A stretch of 64,000 bases of DNA from Pelagihabitans sp963760375 (lineage in GTDB: Bacteria > Bacteroidota > Bacteroidia > Flavobacteriales > Flavobacteriaceae), in contig CAVXCS010000005.1 in NCBI GenBank assembly GCA_963760375.1, positions 1,178,001-1,242,000 on the forward strand, given 5' to 3'. A model generated the notes under the pieces. That model saw only the letters and a program-made list of their open reading frames with translations, was not told the origin of the DNA and searched no databases. This document shows, one piece after another, positions 36,818 to 45,408 of this stretch. The number at the start of each line of letters is the position of its first letter. The first letter of the stretch is position 1. Both the position numbers and the translations under genes were made by a program.

Positions 36818-37993
36818 TTACAATTCGTCCAACAGAACCGTTCTACGTAGCTTTAGGAACTGTACGGTACGATCTAAATCATAATCGGCATCTTCGATGG
36901 TAAAGGACATTTTATCCAAATAGCGGGTGACTTCGGCGTGTTTTGGATGGGCACCGACTTCTTTCAATTCGTTCAATACCTGCTGTGCGGAAGTCTCCAA
37001 CAGCGTATTGTCTATACTTTCCAATAGCTTTTTTAATATTCGTTTGTAATGTTCATAAACGTAGTCGTCGGCAGCGATCGTTTTATCGAGCTGATCTTCC
37101 AATGAAAAGATCATCCGGTCTTTTAAACTTTGGTACCTCGCCGTTCTCCCTTCATGGGGGTAGTCCATCAAAAGATCGTCATAATCCCAGGCCATGACCT
37201 CGAACAAGTTTGTATTTGGGTCGATATACAAAAACAGTTCATCTGCATAATCCCCGTTTTTCACAAAATAATTGAACGCCAGCCATTTAAAATAGGATTC
37301 GAGGTTCAATTTATCTGTAAGATGGTCATAAAGTATCTTGCCTTTCAACTTGCCCAAACCATAGAGGTCATAATACTGTTTCTTATAGGCCTTGAGCGCC
37401 TCTTTATCGGAAGTCTCCCTATACTCATGGTCGATGGCATGGCCTTCGCCCCGCCTGATCATATATGGACTCTTAAACTTGCCCATCGCGGCCTGCGGTT
37501 TCTCAACGAGCAAATAAATACCCTGTGGTTGGTCGTTTATCCATACGGTACAATATGAATTTACGGGCGGGAATATGCCCAGTCTTGAAAGCATCAAGAA
37601 TGACCATCGGTTGTGCCAAAGGTTCTTGTCCATGGCCAAATTAAGCAAGTCGAATTTCTTAAGATCTATGGCCTGCCCGTCGATCGTTGTTTTTAACGGC
37701 TCGTCAAGATCGATTGAAAACGATTTTCGTATAAAATTGAGCGTATTTTTTCCCCGTAAATGCACTTCCTTTACACGTGCCGGTCGTCCGTTAAAATCTA
37801 AATTCACCTCCTTGAGGGTCATCTTGTTGCCCTTTTCGTTTTGTATTTTGGTAAATTGACGATCGGCAAGGGTCATCCGTATTTCCGGAAAAGAGGACGC
37901 GGTAACGACTGTTTCACTTTGCGCATGCACTACGGCATGGAGCAGCAATAAGAGGAATGGGATGCAGAAAGAAGGTAGCGCCAATTTTTTCAT
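36818..37993 (-). CDS. CotH family kinase-fold protein
   Basis: 391 aa from ATG 37993, which gives a signal peptide (MKKLALPSFCIPFLLLLLHA). CotH signatures in order: LRGKNTLNFIRKSFSIDL, DLLNLAMDKNLWHNRWSFLM, VWINDQPQGIYLLVEKP (Glu), and the metal-binding AWDYDDLLMDYP. CotH of Bacillus phosphorylates secreted spore-coat proteins; the fold is that of atypical secreted kinases. A role in phosphorylating exported proteins is plausible but unproven here. Follows a second, more divergent CotH-like gene on the same strand with a 223-bp gap between the starts and stops as used. Confidence 0.85.
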   Translation of the reverse strand: MKKLALPSFCIPFLLLLLHAVVHAQSETVVTASSFPEIRMTLADRQFTKIQNEKGNKMTLKEVNLDFNGRPARVKEVHLRGKNTLNFIRKSFSIDLDEPLKTTIDGQAIDLKKFDLLNLAMDKNLWHNRWSFLMLSRLGIFPPVNSYCTVWINDQPQGIYLLVEKPQAAMGKFKSPYMIRRGEGHAIDHEYRETSDKEALKAYKKQYYDLYGLGKLKGKILYDHLTDKLNLESYFKWLAFNYFVKNGDYADELFLYIDPNTNLFEVMAWDYDDLLMDYPHEGRTARYQSLKDRMIFSLEDQLDKTIAADDYVYEHYKRILKKLLESIDNTLLETSAQQVLNELKEVGAHPKHAEVTRYLDKMSFTIEDADYDLDRTVQFLKLRRTVLLDEL

Positions 37994-38216
37994 ATCCAGC
38001 GGCATGATTATATGAGTCCTAAAATTATTTGATTTCCGATGGGTCGCCATCAAAAAATCTCCTATTTAAGGTTTGTAAATGTTTTGTTGGATTGCATTAA
38101 ATTAAGCATTCCCGTGGAATTTTTGCAATCCAAACGGACGAAAGTGCGGCCTTTCTGTCCGAAGAACCGTCCATTTTGATCAAAAATTTAAATCGAAACC
38201 TGATTGGCCATCCATT

Positions 38217-39296
38217 TCAGTCCCTATTTTGCATTCCACGGATCACCACATTTCCAGTTCCGGAGGGGTCACAGGGGTAGGTAAATGCCTTTCTGGCCCT
38301 TTCGGGATCATTGATGGTTTCAAAGAAGTCATCCAGAAAGGATAAGGTTTCTTTTTTGTATTTTTCATTCAATAATGGGTTGTCGGCATAAAGGCCATAG
38401 ATATCAGCCTTGAGAGACTGGAAGATTTCAAATATCGATTCAAATTTTTGCATGTCCTGTAGGCAATACCCCCTGTACCTGCGCTCCAAGGTAGATTGCA
38501 TGCGCAATTGTGGCGCAGGATGCGCATAAGGCGCCCTGACGATACCGGCATGATCAAAATCGTAAGGTACGGCCACGGGCAGGCTTTTGGCGTCTTCGGT
38601 GATCAGTTTGATATTTTGTAGGTATTCGACCGACCAATCGGTATTGCCGATCATGTATTGAAAGACGGCCATTTTCAGATAATCTTCCTGCGGAATGCCA
38701 AGTTTGGGAAGTTTCTTCGTTTTGATCGGTTTTGAGGCATTTCTTTTTGCCATTTCCTTTTCATCCTCCAACAAAATGCCATAATTGACATCGGAGGTTT
38801 TGTTTCGAACCGTATCCAGATAGGTCACTTTTACCAATCGGGCGCTAAAGCTTTTTGGTGTTAACAGGTTGTAGAGCCGGTACACCAGGTACTCATGGAT
38901 TACATGGGCATCATCTTGGCAAGGGGTCACCAATTTCAGTTTCTCCTGGTTCTGAAATAAGGTGCCTTCCAATTGGTCCGCCTTCGAAAATTTCAGCCAT
39001 AAGGGTGGATAGTCACAGTTTGAGGATTGCTTTCGAAAATGGCCCCTTGTCCTGATTTTAAGCGGTATCATAAGCGAATCAGGGCCTTCCGGATAACTGA
39101 TACTGGCCTTATAGTAGGCCGAATTGTCTCTGCGGTCCCTAAAAGCGTTTCTGAGTTCTCCACGCAACACCAGAGGCAACACCTCGTCGGAATCGAAAAG
39201 GGGAGTGGTTTGCCCGGGCACATTTTGCCAGCCCAATAGTAAAACAATGCAGGGTATCAGGATCAATGTTCGATTATGACTAAAGAATCCATCCAT
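38217..39296 (-). CDS. Divergent CotH-like secreted protein
   Basis: 359 aa with a signal peptide (LILIPCIVLLLGWQNVPGQ). Not immediately recognisable, but the order of motifs mirrors CotH: KIRTRGHFRKQSSNC then YPPLWLKF, EYLVYRLYNLLTPKSFSARL, YGILLEDEKEMAKR (Glu), FQYMIGNTDWSVEYLQNIKL and VPYDFDHAGIV in place of WDYDDL. I infer the same kinase-like fold. It precedes the CotH gene and follows a secreted beta-rich protein, all on the minus strand. Confidence 0.65.
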   Translation of the reverse strand: MDGFFSHNRTLILIPCIVLLLGWQNVPGQTTPLFDSDEVLPLVLRGELRNAFRDRRDNSAYYKASISYPEGPDSLMIPLKIRTRGHFRKQSSNCDYPPLWLKFSKADQLEGTLFQNQEKLKLVTPCQDDAHVIHEYLVYRLYNLLTPKSFSARLVKVTYLDTVRNKTSDVNYGILLEDEKEMAKRNASKPIKTKKLPKLGIPQEDYLKMAVFQYMIGNTDWSVEYLQNIKLITEDAKSLPVAVPYDFDHAGIVRAPYAHPAPQLRMQSTLERRYRGYCLQDMQKFESIFEIFQSLKADIYGLYADNPLLNEKYKKETLSFLDDFFETINDPERARKAFTYPCDPSGTGNVVIRGMQNRD

Positions 39297-39452
39297 CGGT
39301 AGCGGTGGTTGTGTGAGCCACTCCCTAAGGTACTGAGAATTATTGTTATGGGATAGCGATAAGACAAAAAACCAAAACTGGCCGCCACGGTATTGCCTAC
39401 CGCCTAAGGTGTCATTTTGGATTAAAAAGCTACTGGTCTTGTCCGGAAATGA

Positions 39453-40430
39453 TCAATCTTTTACATTGATCAAAACTGCCTCACAGCTTTTAAGGTCCGA
39501 ATTTAGAACGATGTTTTCCGAATCGGTCTTATCCTTGATTTCGATTGAAACCGTGTTGGGGGGATATTTTCCAAGATTGTGGGCATAAAGGAACAGATCG
39601 TTGGGTTTGGAAGGGTCGAGTTGAATGTCGAATTTTTCCTTCTGATAGGTAAGGGCGTAGTTCGAAACGACGGCTACGCCATTGAGGTAGATCGAAACCA
39701 CATCCCCATCTTTACGCCCATGGTCCCATAAACTGATGCTGATATCGGCATTGTTCACGTTCATTTCCTTGATATAGGTAATCTTACGGCCTTCGAAAGT
39801 ATTTCTGATCGGTGTTTCCTCGACTGGGGCAACTACCGCCTTTTCCTCTACTTCGGCAACGACCACTTCTTTGACCACCTCAGGTTGTACATTCTTTTTT
39901 CGAGGGGATTTATTTATGGTAAAAAAGCCCGTGGCGTATTTTGCGATATGATCTTTATCCGCTGGAAACATCTCGATGCCCATCACCCGATAGTTATCAC
40001 CGGCAGGCAATGATTTATCCAATGACACCCCATCCACAAAATTGTTGTTTTCAAACCTTCCCAACTCTTGAACGACCATATCATCTTTTACCAGATAAAA
40101 TCTTATGGCCCTATCTACGGGAATATTCTTGGTATGCCATTTCAGTTCCACCGTTTCGGGGATCGTCCATACCGTACCTTCACTGGGATAGGTGATTTCC
40201 AGGGCCGTACGGTCCGGAAGGAATTTTTGATCGGTCAAGGCGGCCAGATCATCTTTTTGCCAGAGGTGAAACCTGAAATCGGAGGCATTGGCACATAATG
40301 TGAAATCTGATTTTACCGCTGTGGTTGTATTGGCATAACCGGCAAAGCTGGTGCAAGCGAACAGGATGAAGAGATCTAAAATCCCTTTCCTATAGGTTGA
40401 TTTCAAGTTCCCTGAAGGTTTTGTTTTCAT
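39453..40430 (-). CDS. Secreted two-domain beta-rich protein of unknown function
   Basis: 325 aa. Signal region (LDLFILFACTSFAGYA). Domain 1 (about 75-190) has ITYPSEGTVWTIPETVELKW, the pattern of the yeast Kre9/Knh1-like Ser-Thr-rich anchored domain. A Val/Glu-rich linker (VVKEVVVAEVEEKAVVAPVE) leads to domain 2 (215-325: ISLWDHGRKDGDVVSIYLNG ... LFLYAHNLGKYPPNTVSIEI), a domain frequent in Bacteroidota secreted proteins. First gene of the likely set with the two CotH-like genes; possibly their substrate or carrier, but this is speculation. Confidence 0.7.
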   Translation of the reverse strand: MKTKPSGNLKSTYRKGILDLFILFACTSFAGYANTTTAVKSDFTLCANASDFRFHLWQKDDLAALTDQKFLPDRTALEITYPSEGTVWTIPETVELKWHTKNIPVDRAIRFYLVKDDMVVQELGRFENNNFVDGVSLDKSLPAGDNYRVMGIEMFPADKDHIAKYATGFFTINKSPRKKNVQPEVVKEVVVAEVEEKAVVAPVEETPIRNTFEGRKITYIKEMNVNNADISISLWDHGRKDGDVVSIYLNGVAVVSNYALTYQKEKFDIQLDPSKPNDLFLYAHNLGKYPPNTVSIEIKDKTDSENIVLNSDLKSCEAVLINVKD

Positions 40431-40605
40431 AATTCACCAAAAAAGAGGTTACGCTTCCTTTGACCGTTTATCCATTTCAATTCGACGAACGGGCATATTT
40501 TATCGATGATCAGGTGTTGTCGAACCATCAAATAGCTAACGCACAAGCCTCTCAAATATTGTGGTCATTGGTCGATTAAGCGGTATATAGTAAGGAATAG
40601 CGTAT

Positions 40606-40642
40606 AAAAAAAAACGGACGAACCAATTTGAAAACCGTCCGT
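40606..40642 (-). terminator. Intrinsic terminator downstream of the small ABM-like gene
   Basis: Minus strand: ACGGACG, 15-base loop, CGTCCGT, then eight or more T. The 5' arm is part of a tandem GACG repeat, so the stem can form in several registers. Confidence 0.7.
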
Positions 40643-40673
40643 CCGTCCGTCAGTGAATTGCTAATTCAGAAAA

Positions 40674-40952
40674 TCATCCCATTATAATATTGTGAACAGG
40701 CAAAATAAGTGGTTGTGCCGGAGTACCCCCGTTCTTGATGAGTATGGGGATCATGGTTTCCCCAAATCGGTGAAAGGCTTCCTCAGAGGTCCAAACGTCG
40801 GTCACATGCCATTTCGAACCATTCGGAGCGGCAACGTGGTATAGCCTTTCAGGAATATGCCCCTTACCGGCCGATTCAAGGTCTTTGATGATGCCATCGT
40901 TCATTTTTTTATCCAGATTTGGGAAGGAGAATTGCACCATTACTTTTTTCAT
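40674..40952 (-). CDS. Small dimeric alpha-beta barrel protein (ABM-like)
   Basis: 92 aa. VMVQFSFPNLDKKMNDGIIK starts a ferredoxin-like fold; ERLYHVAAPNGSKWHVTDVW then TSEEAFHRFG fits the antibiotic-biosynthesis-monooxygenase-like/stress-responsive barrel group. No signal peptide. Role unknown; own terminator. Confidence 0.65.
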   Translation of the reverse strand: MKKVMVQFSFPNLDKKMNDGIIKDLESAGKGHIPERLYHVAAPNGSKWHVTDVWTSEEAFHRFGETMIPILIKNGGTPAQPLILPVHNIIMG

Positions 40953-41316
40953 GATCTTTTTGTTTGATTGTTTTCAACCTTGTAAAGGCACTTTGTCCAA
41001 TAAAACTATGGACGCTAAGTAACAAGAAACATCAGATGCCCATGCTAAAAGAAGCAATTGATCATGAGATAAACGCTAGAACAAGTACGAATGATGCCAT
41101 TTTCTGTCCGAAGGCCTGCGCTTATTTACCGGGCCTTATTCCGGATTTGACCGGGGTTGTCATTATGGAAGTAGTTGGGGTGCCAGGTGTCACCCACTGT
41201 CTTTGCATTCACTCCATGAGTCATTTGCAAAAATGGTTTTGTAGTTCAAAGGGATCGGGGCATAGCGCTTCAGACCATTTCGGCCGGAAGATCTTGACCT
41301 TGTACCAACAAGTTCC
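40953..41316. other. Gap with no supported gene
   Basis: About 360 bp. A plus-strand open frame of 121 codons exists (40964-41329) but lacks any recognisable pattern and has atypical composition, so I do not call it. Otherwise nothing seen. Confidence 0.5.
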
Positions 41317-41409
41317 CTATACTTTGTAGATCAGAATATACAGCGACCAAAGAATACAAAAAGTACAGAAGCTATAGAGCATTAAAGTGAAAGTATTTTT
41401 TTTGTTCAT
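41317..41409 (-). CDS. Possible 30-codon small membrane protein
   Basis: ATG 41409 to TAG 41317: a two-lysine N-terminus (MNKKNTFTL) followed by a single hydrophobic stretch (MLYSFCTFCILWSLYILIYK). Polarity and length fit a one-helix membrane microprotein. No homologue recalled; chance ORF cannot be excluded. Nothing else is visible to 41597. Confidence 0.35.
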   Translation of the reverse strand: MNKKNTFTLMLYSFCTFCILWSLYILIYKV

Positions 41410-41597
41410 AAGACACGGTTTATACTATTAAAACCGAAATCTTGGGCAGAAACTATTTTTGACCCGAGCAAAGGGCAGAATATTCGATTTGCTGGAGAAT
41501 AATCGTTTAAGGGTTTTTTTAATCTATCAATGACAATGGCAGCAGCGTTCGCATAACCCTATAAAATGGCCCTTCATCGACAAACGGAACCCATGGG

Positions 41598-42710
41598 TCA
41601 AGCCATGACCTTCTTTAATGCCCTGTCGAACATTTCCATCTCCTGGGTGGTTCCGGTGCTGATCCGCGCCCATTCGTAGAACGGTGGGAACGGCCTGCCA
41701 ATGATTACATTTTCTTTCTGCATCTGGGCCATGAGCGCATTGATATTCCTACCCGATTTGAAGAATACGAAATTGGTGTGTGATTTGATGTGCTCCAGTC
41801 CCAATTCATCAAGGGTGGCATAAATTTGTTTTTTGGCCGCCTCGTTCTTACCCAAACTGAACTTATAAAATTCATCGTCTTTCAGGGCTTCCTTGGCAGC
41901 GGCAATGGCCAACATATTGGTATTCGCCATGACAGCATCGTTGAGGCGCTCCGCGATATCGGGTCTTGCGATCAGATACCCCAGCCTTAAACCCGCCAGG
42001 CCATAGACTTTTGAAAACGTTTTGGATACGATCACATTTTGGCCCTGCTTTACCAATTCTACCATCGACGGATAATCGGGTTCGGTGATGAAGTCGTAGT
42101 AGGCCTCATCGCTAAATATAACGGCTTTTTCATCCAAGGAAGAACAAAAATCGCGCAGCATGTTCTTATCCAACAAAGTTCCGGTCGGATTGTTGGGGTT
42201 GCAGATGAAAATAAGCCTGGTTTTACTGGTGATCCTTTGCGCCATGGCCTCCAGATCATGGCCGTAGCTCTTGTTTACCGGTACCCGATGAACATAGGCA
42301 CCAAAACCCTCCGCATAGGTCAACATGGCTTGGAAGGTAGGGTCGGCGGCGATGATTTCGCCCCCACCTATGCCATATACAAGGCCTGTCGCATGAAGTC
42401 CTTCTGTTGACCCCCCGGTCACTACCACATGGTCTCTTGTGACGCCCTCTTTTTCAGCGATCATGTCTACCAAGCCCTCCAGAGCTTGAAATGGATAGCG
42501 GCAGGCCGTATCAAAAGAACTGGTGATGGCTTTTCTGACCCGCTCAGAGGGGCCATATGGATTTTCGTTGGAATTGAGCTTGGCAATGGTGCCGTCGGCC
42601 ATTAAACGTGTTGGGATGCCCAATGCCATGGTATCCAGACCGCCCATTAAGGCAAATCCACCGGATAATCCAATGGTTCTGAGCCATTGTCGTCGATCTA
42701 TATTTTTCAT
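41598..42710 (-). CDS. Tat-signal class I/II aminotransferase (HisC-like)
   Basis: 370-aa PLP enzyme resembling histidinol-phosphate aminotransferase: KLNSNENPYGPSERVRKAI at the start, FICNPNNPTGTLLDKNML, FSDEAYYDFI, Schiff-base lysine in VSKTFSKVYGLAGLRLGY, and the C-terminal Arg in WARISTGTTQEM. It begins DRRQWLRTIGLSGGFALMGG, a twin-arginine signal, implying export already folded with PLP. ATG 42710 chosen. Exported PLP aminotransferases are uncommon but recur in Bacteroidota. Not in a histidine operon, so the substrate is open. Confidence 0.85.
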   Translation of the reverse strand: MKNIDRRQWLRTIGLSGGFALMGGLDTMALGIPTRLMADGTIAKLNSNENPYGPSERVRKAITSSFDTACRYPFQALEGLVDMIAEKEGVTRDHVVVTGGSTEGLHATGLVYGIGGGEIIAADPTFQAMLTYAEGFGAYVHRVPVNKSYGHDLEAMAQRITSKTRLIFICNPNNPTGTLLDKNMLRDFCSSLDEKAVIFSDEAYYDFITEPDYPSMVELVKQGQNVIVSKTFSKVYGLAGLRLGYLIARPDIAERLNDAVMANTNMLAIAAAKEALKDDEFYKFSLGKNEAAKKQIYATLDELGLEHIKSHTNFVFFKSGRNINALMAQMQKENVIIGRPFPPFYEWARISTGTTQEMEMFDRALKKVMA

Positions 42711-42895
42711 AACTACCAATTATGAAAAAAAGATACAAATAATATATGATCGAAAAATGGCAAATTTAGGCTGGAGCCGCTAAAATTTTTTTTTATGTGA
42801 AAATCAGTTTCAGCCTGAAGTAGGAAAACCGATGAAAAAGCAAGCCGGATAGCAGCTTTGAAAAATTGGCTAAGAGCGTCCTCTAACGGGATAGC

Positions 42896-43459
42896 TTACA
42901 ACTGAAATTCACCGCTTCCCCTGTCTTTTTCCTCAATTTTGGCATCGACAAAGACATCTTTCAGAATATAGAGGGTGACAATGAAGAAGCCCGATATCAG
43001 CAGCGGGGTGGCAAATTCCCATTGGAGTATTTTCAATAGACTGCCCATGATGATGGCCAAAGTACCCAACACCATGGCGATATTCCACCAGATTTGGGTA
43101 GCACTGTTCTTGGTCCTACGGTCGATATCCATAAAATAAGCGGTTCCTTCCATAATAAACCAAGTGATGAAGGAAATGCCCGTAACGACCTGAAAGAAAA
43201 GCGTATAAGGAAAATCAAGAATCCTGAAAATACCGTTCATGGTCCAAAAAGTGACCAATACCAATTTCACGTAGTCAACAAAAACTTTGGGATTCTTTTT
43301 CCAAAAACGAAGGGTATATAATATGGCGATGGCCGAAAAGGCAAAAATGATTACGGCCGGAGCAAAGTCCCATTGGAGTATTTTGGCTAAAATTCCCAAC
43401 ATGAGTATTGACAGTGCGATCCTTAAAGGCGTCGTTAAAATCTTTTTTGCGATTGACAT
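42896..43459 (-). CDS. GldL-like tandem membrane protein
   Basis: 187 aa with five or six hydrophobic segments and an internal repeat: GILAKILQWDFAPAVIIFAF near the start and GSLLKILQWEFATPLLISGF near the end. The K-I-L-x-W motif at the end of a helix recalls the GldL membrane-motor family of gliding bacteria, but this protein has more helices and lacks GldL's C-terminal domain. Not next to other gld genes. Function unknown. Confidence 0.65.
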   Translation of the reverse strand: MSIAKKILTTPLRIALSILMLGILAKILQWDFAPAVIIFAFSAIAILYTLRFWKKNPKVFVDYVKLVLVTFWTMNGIFRILDFPYTLFFQVVTGISFITWFIMEGTAYFMDIDRRTKNSATQIWWNIAMVLGTLAIIMGSLLKILQWEFATPLLISGFFIVTLYILKDVFVDAKIEEKDRGSGEFQL

Positions 43460-43475
43460 GGTCTTGGGTTTTACA

Positions 43476-43922
43476 TTAAATGATGGCTTTTAAATTGGCA
43501 CGGAGTCCTTCCATTATACCGATGATGTTGTGCACGGTTTCTTTGAGGTAGTGCCGAATCAGAATATGCGGAATCCGAATCGTGGTAAATCCGTTCTTGT
43601 ACGAATGCATGGCCTCTTCCAGATCGTTCATCGCCTGTTCATGGGTCATCATGTGGTATTCAGAATCTATTTCAATGTTCAGTTTCACCCTTGATATGGC
43701 GATATCTACCGATTTTTTACCGTCCCACCATTCCAGCATCGCTTTGATGCCCTCGGCCCTAAGTCCGTAATACAATTGTATCGCTTCCAATGGGGTCTGG
43801 TTTTCTTCAATCAGTTTTTCCATACGTCCTTGATGTTGGGCACAGAGTTCTACGCCAAAAGTCTCCATGGAATTTCTGTGATCGAGATAACTGAGTTCTT
43901 TGTTACATTCTAAGCAGGTCAT
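43476..43922 (-). CDS. DUF559-like nuclease-fold protein with a Zn-binding N-terminus
   Basis: 148 aa. The N-terminus MTCLECNKELSYLDHRN ... LCAQHQGRM has a Cys-x2-Cys/Cys-x2-His arrangement for a small zinc knuckle. The C-terminal part (VDIAISRVKLNIEIDSEYHM, FTTIRIPHILI) resembles DUF559/Vsr-type PD-(D/E)XK proteins: an acidic beta-strand IEIDSEYH then an exposed strand. No partner gene. Catalytic status uncertain. Overlaps nothing; ends 16 bp from the GldL-like gene, so probably same operon. Confidence 0.6.
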   Translation of the reverse strand: MTCLECNKELSYLDHRNSMETFGVELCAQHQGRMEKLIEENQTPLEAIQLYYGLRAEGIKAMLEWWDGKKSVDIAISRVKLNIEIDSEYHMMTHEQAMNDLEEAMHSYKNGFTTIRIPHILIRHYLKETVHNIIGIMEGLRANLKAII

Positions 43923-44180
43923 TGATTAAGTGCATTTTTAATTCCCGAATAAATCGGGTGGGGGATTTTTAAATTGGTTCGATTTGGGATAATTATAACC
44001 CAACAATTCTTGGATTATTATAAAGCCTCGACGTACGACACCCAGATTTTAGACGAACGACATTTTTTTAGATGAAATGCACTTTTATGCTATATCAGGC
44101 AACACAACTTTTCGGGATATTTTCCGAAGTTCTGACCTTAACCCCATATATTTACTTTCGTTCGAAAAACTGCTTTCGCT

Positions 44181-45365
44181 ATGTTTAAAAAGATGGGGCC
44201 AGGTGTACTGGTAGCTGCCGCCTTTATCGGACCGGGAACGGTCACCGCCTGCACTTTGGCCGGGGTTGGATTCGGTTATGCCCTATTGTGGGCCATGATT
44301 TTCAGCATTGTGGCCACGCTAGTCTTGCAGGAAATGGCTGCTCGCTTGGGCGTGGTGACCCAGAATGGCTTGGCGGATGTTATTAAAAATGAATTGCGTT
44401 CACCCATGCTTCGCAAATTGTTGGTCGGCATTATCCTGGCAGCGATCGTAATCGGCAACACCGCCTATGAGGGTGGCAATATAGGTGGGGCCACTTTGGG
44501 TCTGGAAGCCATATTTGGCAGCGAATTTAGTTTTTGGTATCCTTTTATTATAGGGGGACTTGCCTTTTTGCTCCTTTTTTTGGGGAACTATAAAGTTTTG
44601 GAAAAAGTTTTTATGGGCCTGGTCTTGTTGATGAGCCTTTCTTTTTTGATCACGGCCTGCATTACCCGACCTGATCTGGGGAGTATGCTCAAGGGCATGC
44701 TGGTTCCCAGTTTGCCCCAAGGCAGTATTCTAACCGTCATTGCCTTGATCGGAACCACTGTCGTGCCCTACAACCTTTTTCTTCATGCCTCCCTGGTGCG
44801 TGAAAAATGGAAATCGAAGGAGGATTTGAAATCGGCAAAATTCGATACGATCATATCAATCTTGTTGGGAGGGTTGGTTTCGATGGCCATTATTATAGCG
44901 GCAGCGGCCATTCCCGCCCAAGGAGTTCAAAACGTGATGGACCTGGCAAAAGGACTTGAACCGCTTTATGGACAAGCCGCCCAATATTTTATGGGCATAG
45001 GATTGTTCGCGGCGGGGGTAACGTCTGCCATTACGGCACCATTAGCGGCGGCCTATGTGGCCAACAGCTGTTTTGGTTGGAAAGCTGGACTGAAGGACTT
45101 GAAATTTAAATCGGTATGGATGGGAATCCTCTTCCTGGGCGTATTATCGATGTCTTTTGGTATCAAACCCATTGAAATCATCAAATTTGCCCAGGTAGCC
45201 AATGGTTTGCTCTTGCCGGTCATTGCTGTATTTCTTTTATGGGTCGTAAACCGTACCGCGGTCATGGGTGCCTACAAAAACAGCATCACCCAAAATGTAT
45301 TGGGCCTCTTCATCATACTCTTGACCCTGCTATTGGGGGTCAAAACCATCCTATCGGTTTGGTGA
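44181..45365 (+). CDS. Nramp-family transporter with non-canonical metal site
   Basis: 394 aa, eleven hydrophobic segments, clear Nramp/SLC11 fold. However, TM1 has FIGPGTVTAC where canonical family members have DPGN (Asp to Gly17, Asn to Thr20) and TM6 has TVVPYNLFLHASL where others have MPH (Met to Val). These residues coordinate Mn2+/Fe2+, so the substrate is probably different (other ion, or none). Related non-canonical groups such as plant NRAT and bacterial NRMT also differ here. Promoter-like TACTTTC at 44154. A weak GACCA-5-TGGTC hairpin at 45385-45399 lies between it and cysM. Confidence 0.85.
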   Translation: MFKKMGPGVLVAAAFIGPGTVTACTLAGVGFGYALLWAMIFSIVATLVLQEMAARLGVVTQNGLADVIKNELRSPMLRKLLVGIILAAIVIGNTAYEGGNIGGATLGLEAIFGSEFSFWYPFIIGGLAFLLLFLGNYKVLEKVFMGLVLLMSLSFLITACITRPDLGSMLKGMLVPSLPQGSILTVIALIGTTVVPYNLFLHASLVREKWKSKEDLKSAKFDTIISILLGGLVSMAIIIAAAAIPAQGVQNVMDLAKGLEPLYGQAAQYFMGIGLFAAGVTSAITAPLAAAYVANSCFGWKAGLKDLKFKSVWMGILFLGVLSMSFGIKPIEIIKFAQVANGLLLPVIAVFLLWVVNRTAVMGAYKNSITQNVLGLFIILLTLLLGVKTILSVW

Positions 45366-45408
45366 CTTTCTTGATTTTTAAATAGACCAAAGCATGGTCC
45401 ATTCAGTC

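Noticed and set aside
40964..41329. Plus-strand open frame of 121 codons
   Set aside because: No domain pattern, odd composition (many Cys, His and Pro) and no promoter; it looks like chance.
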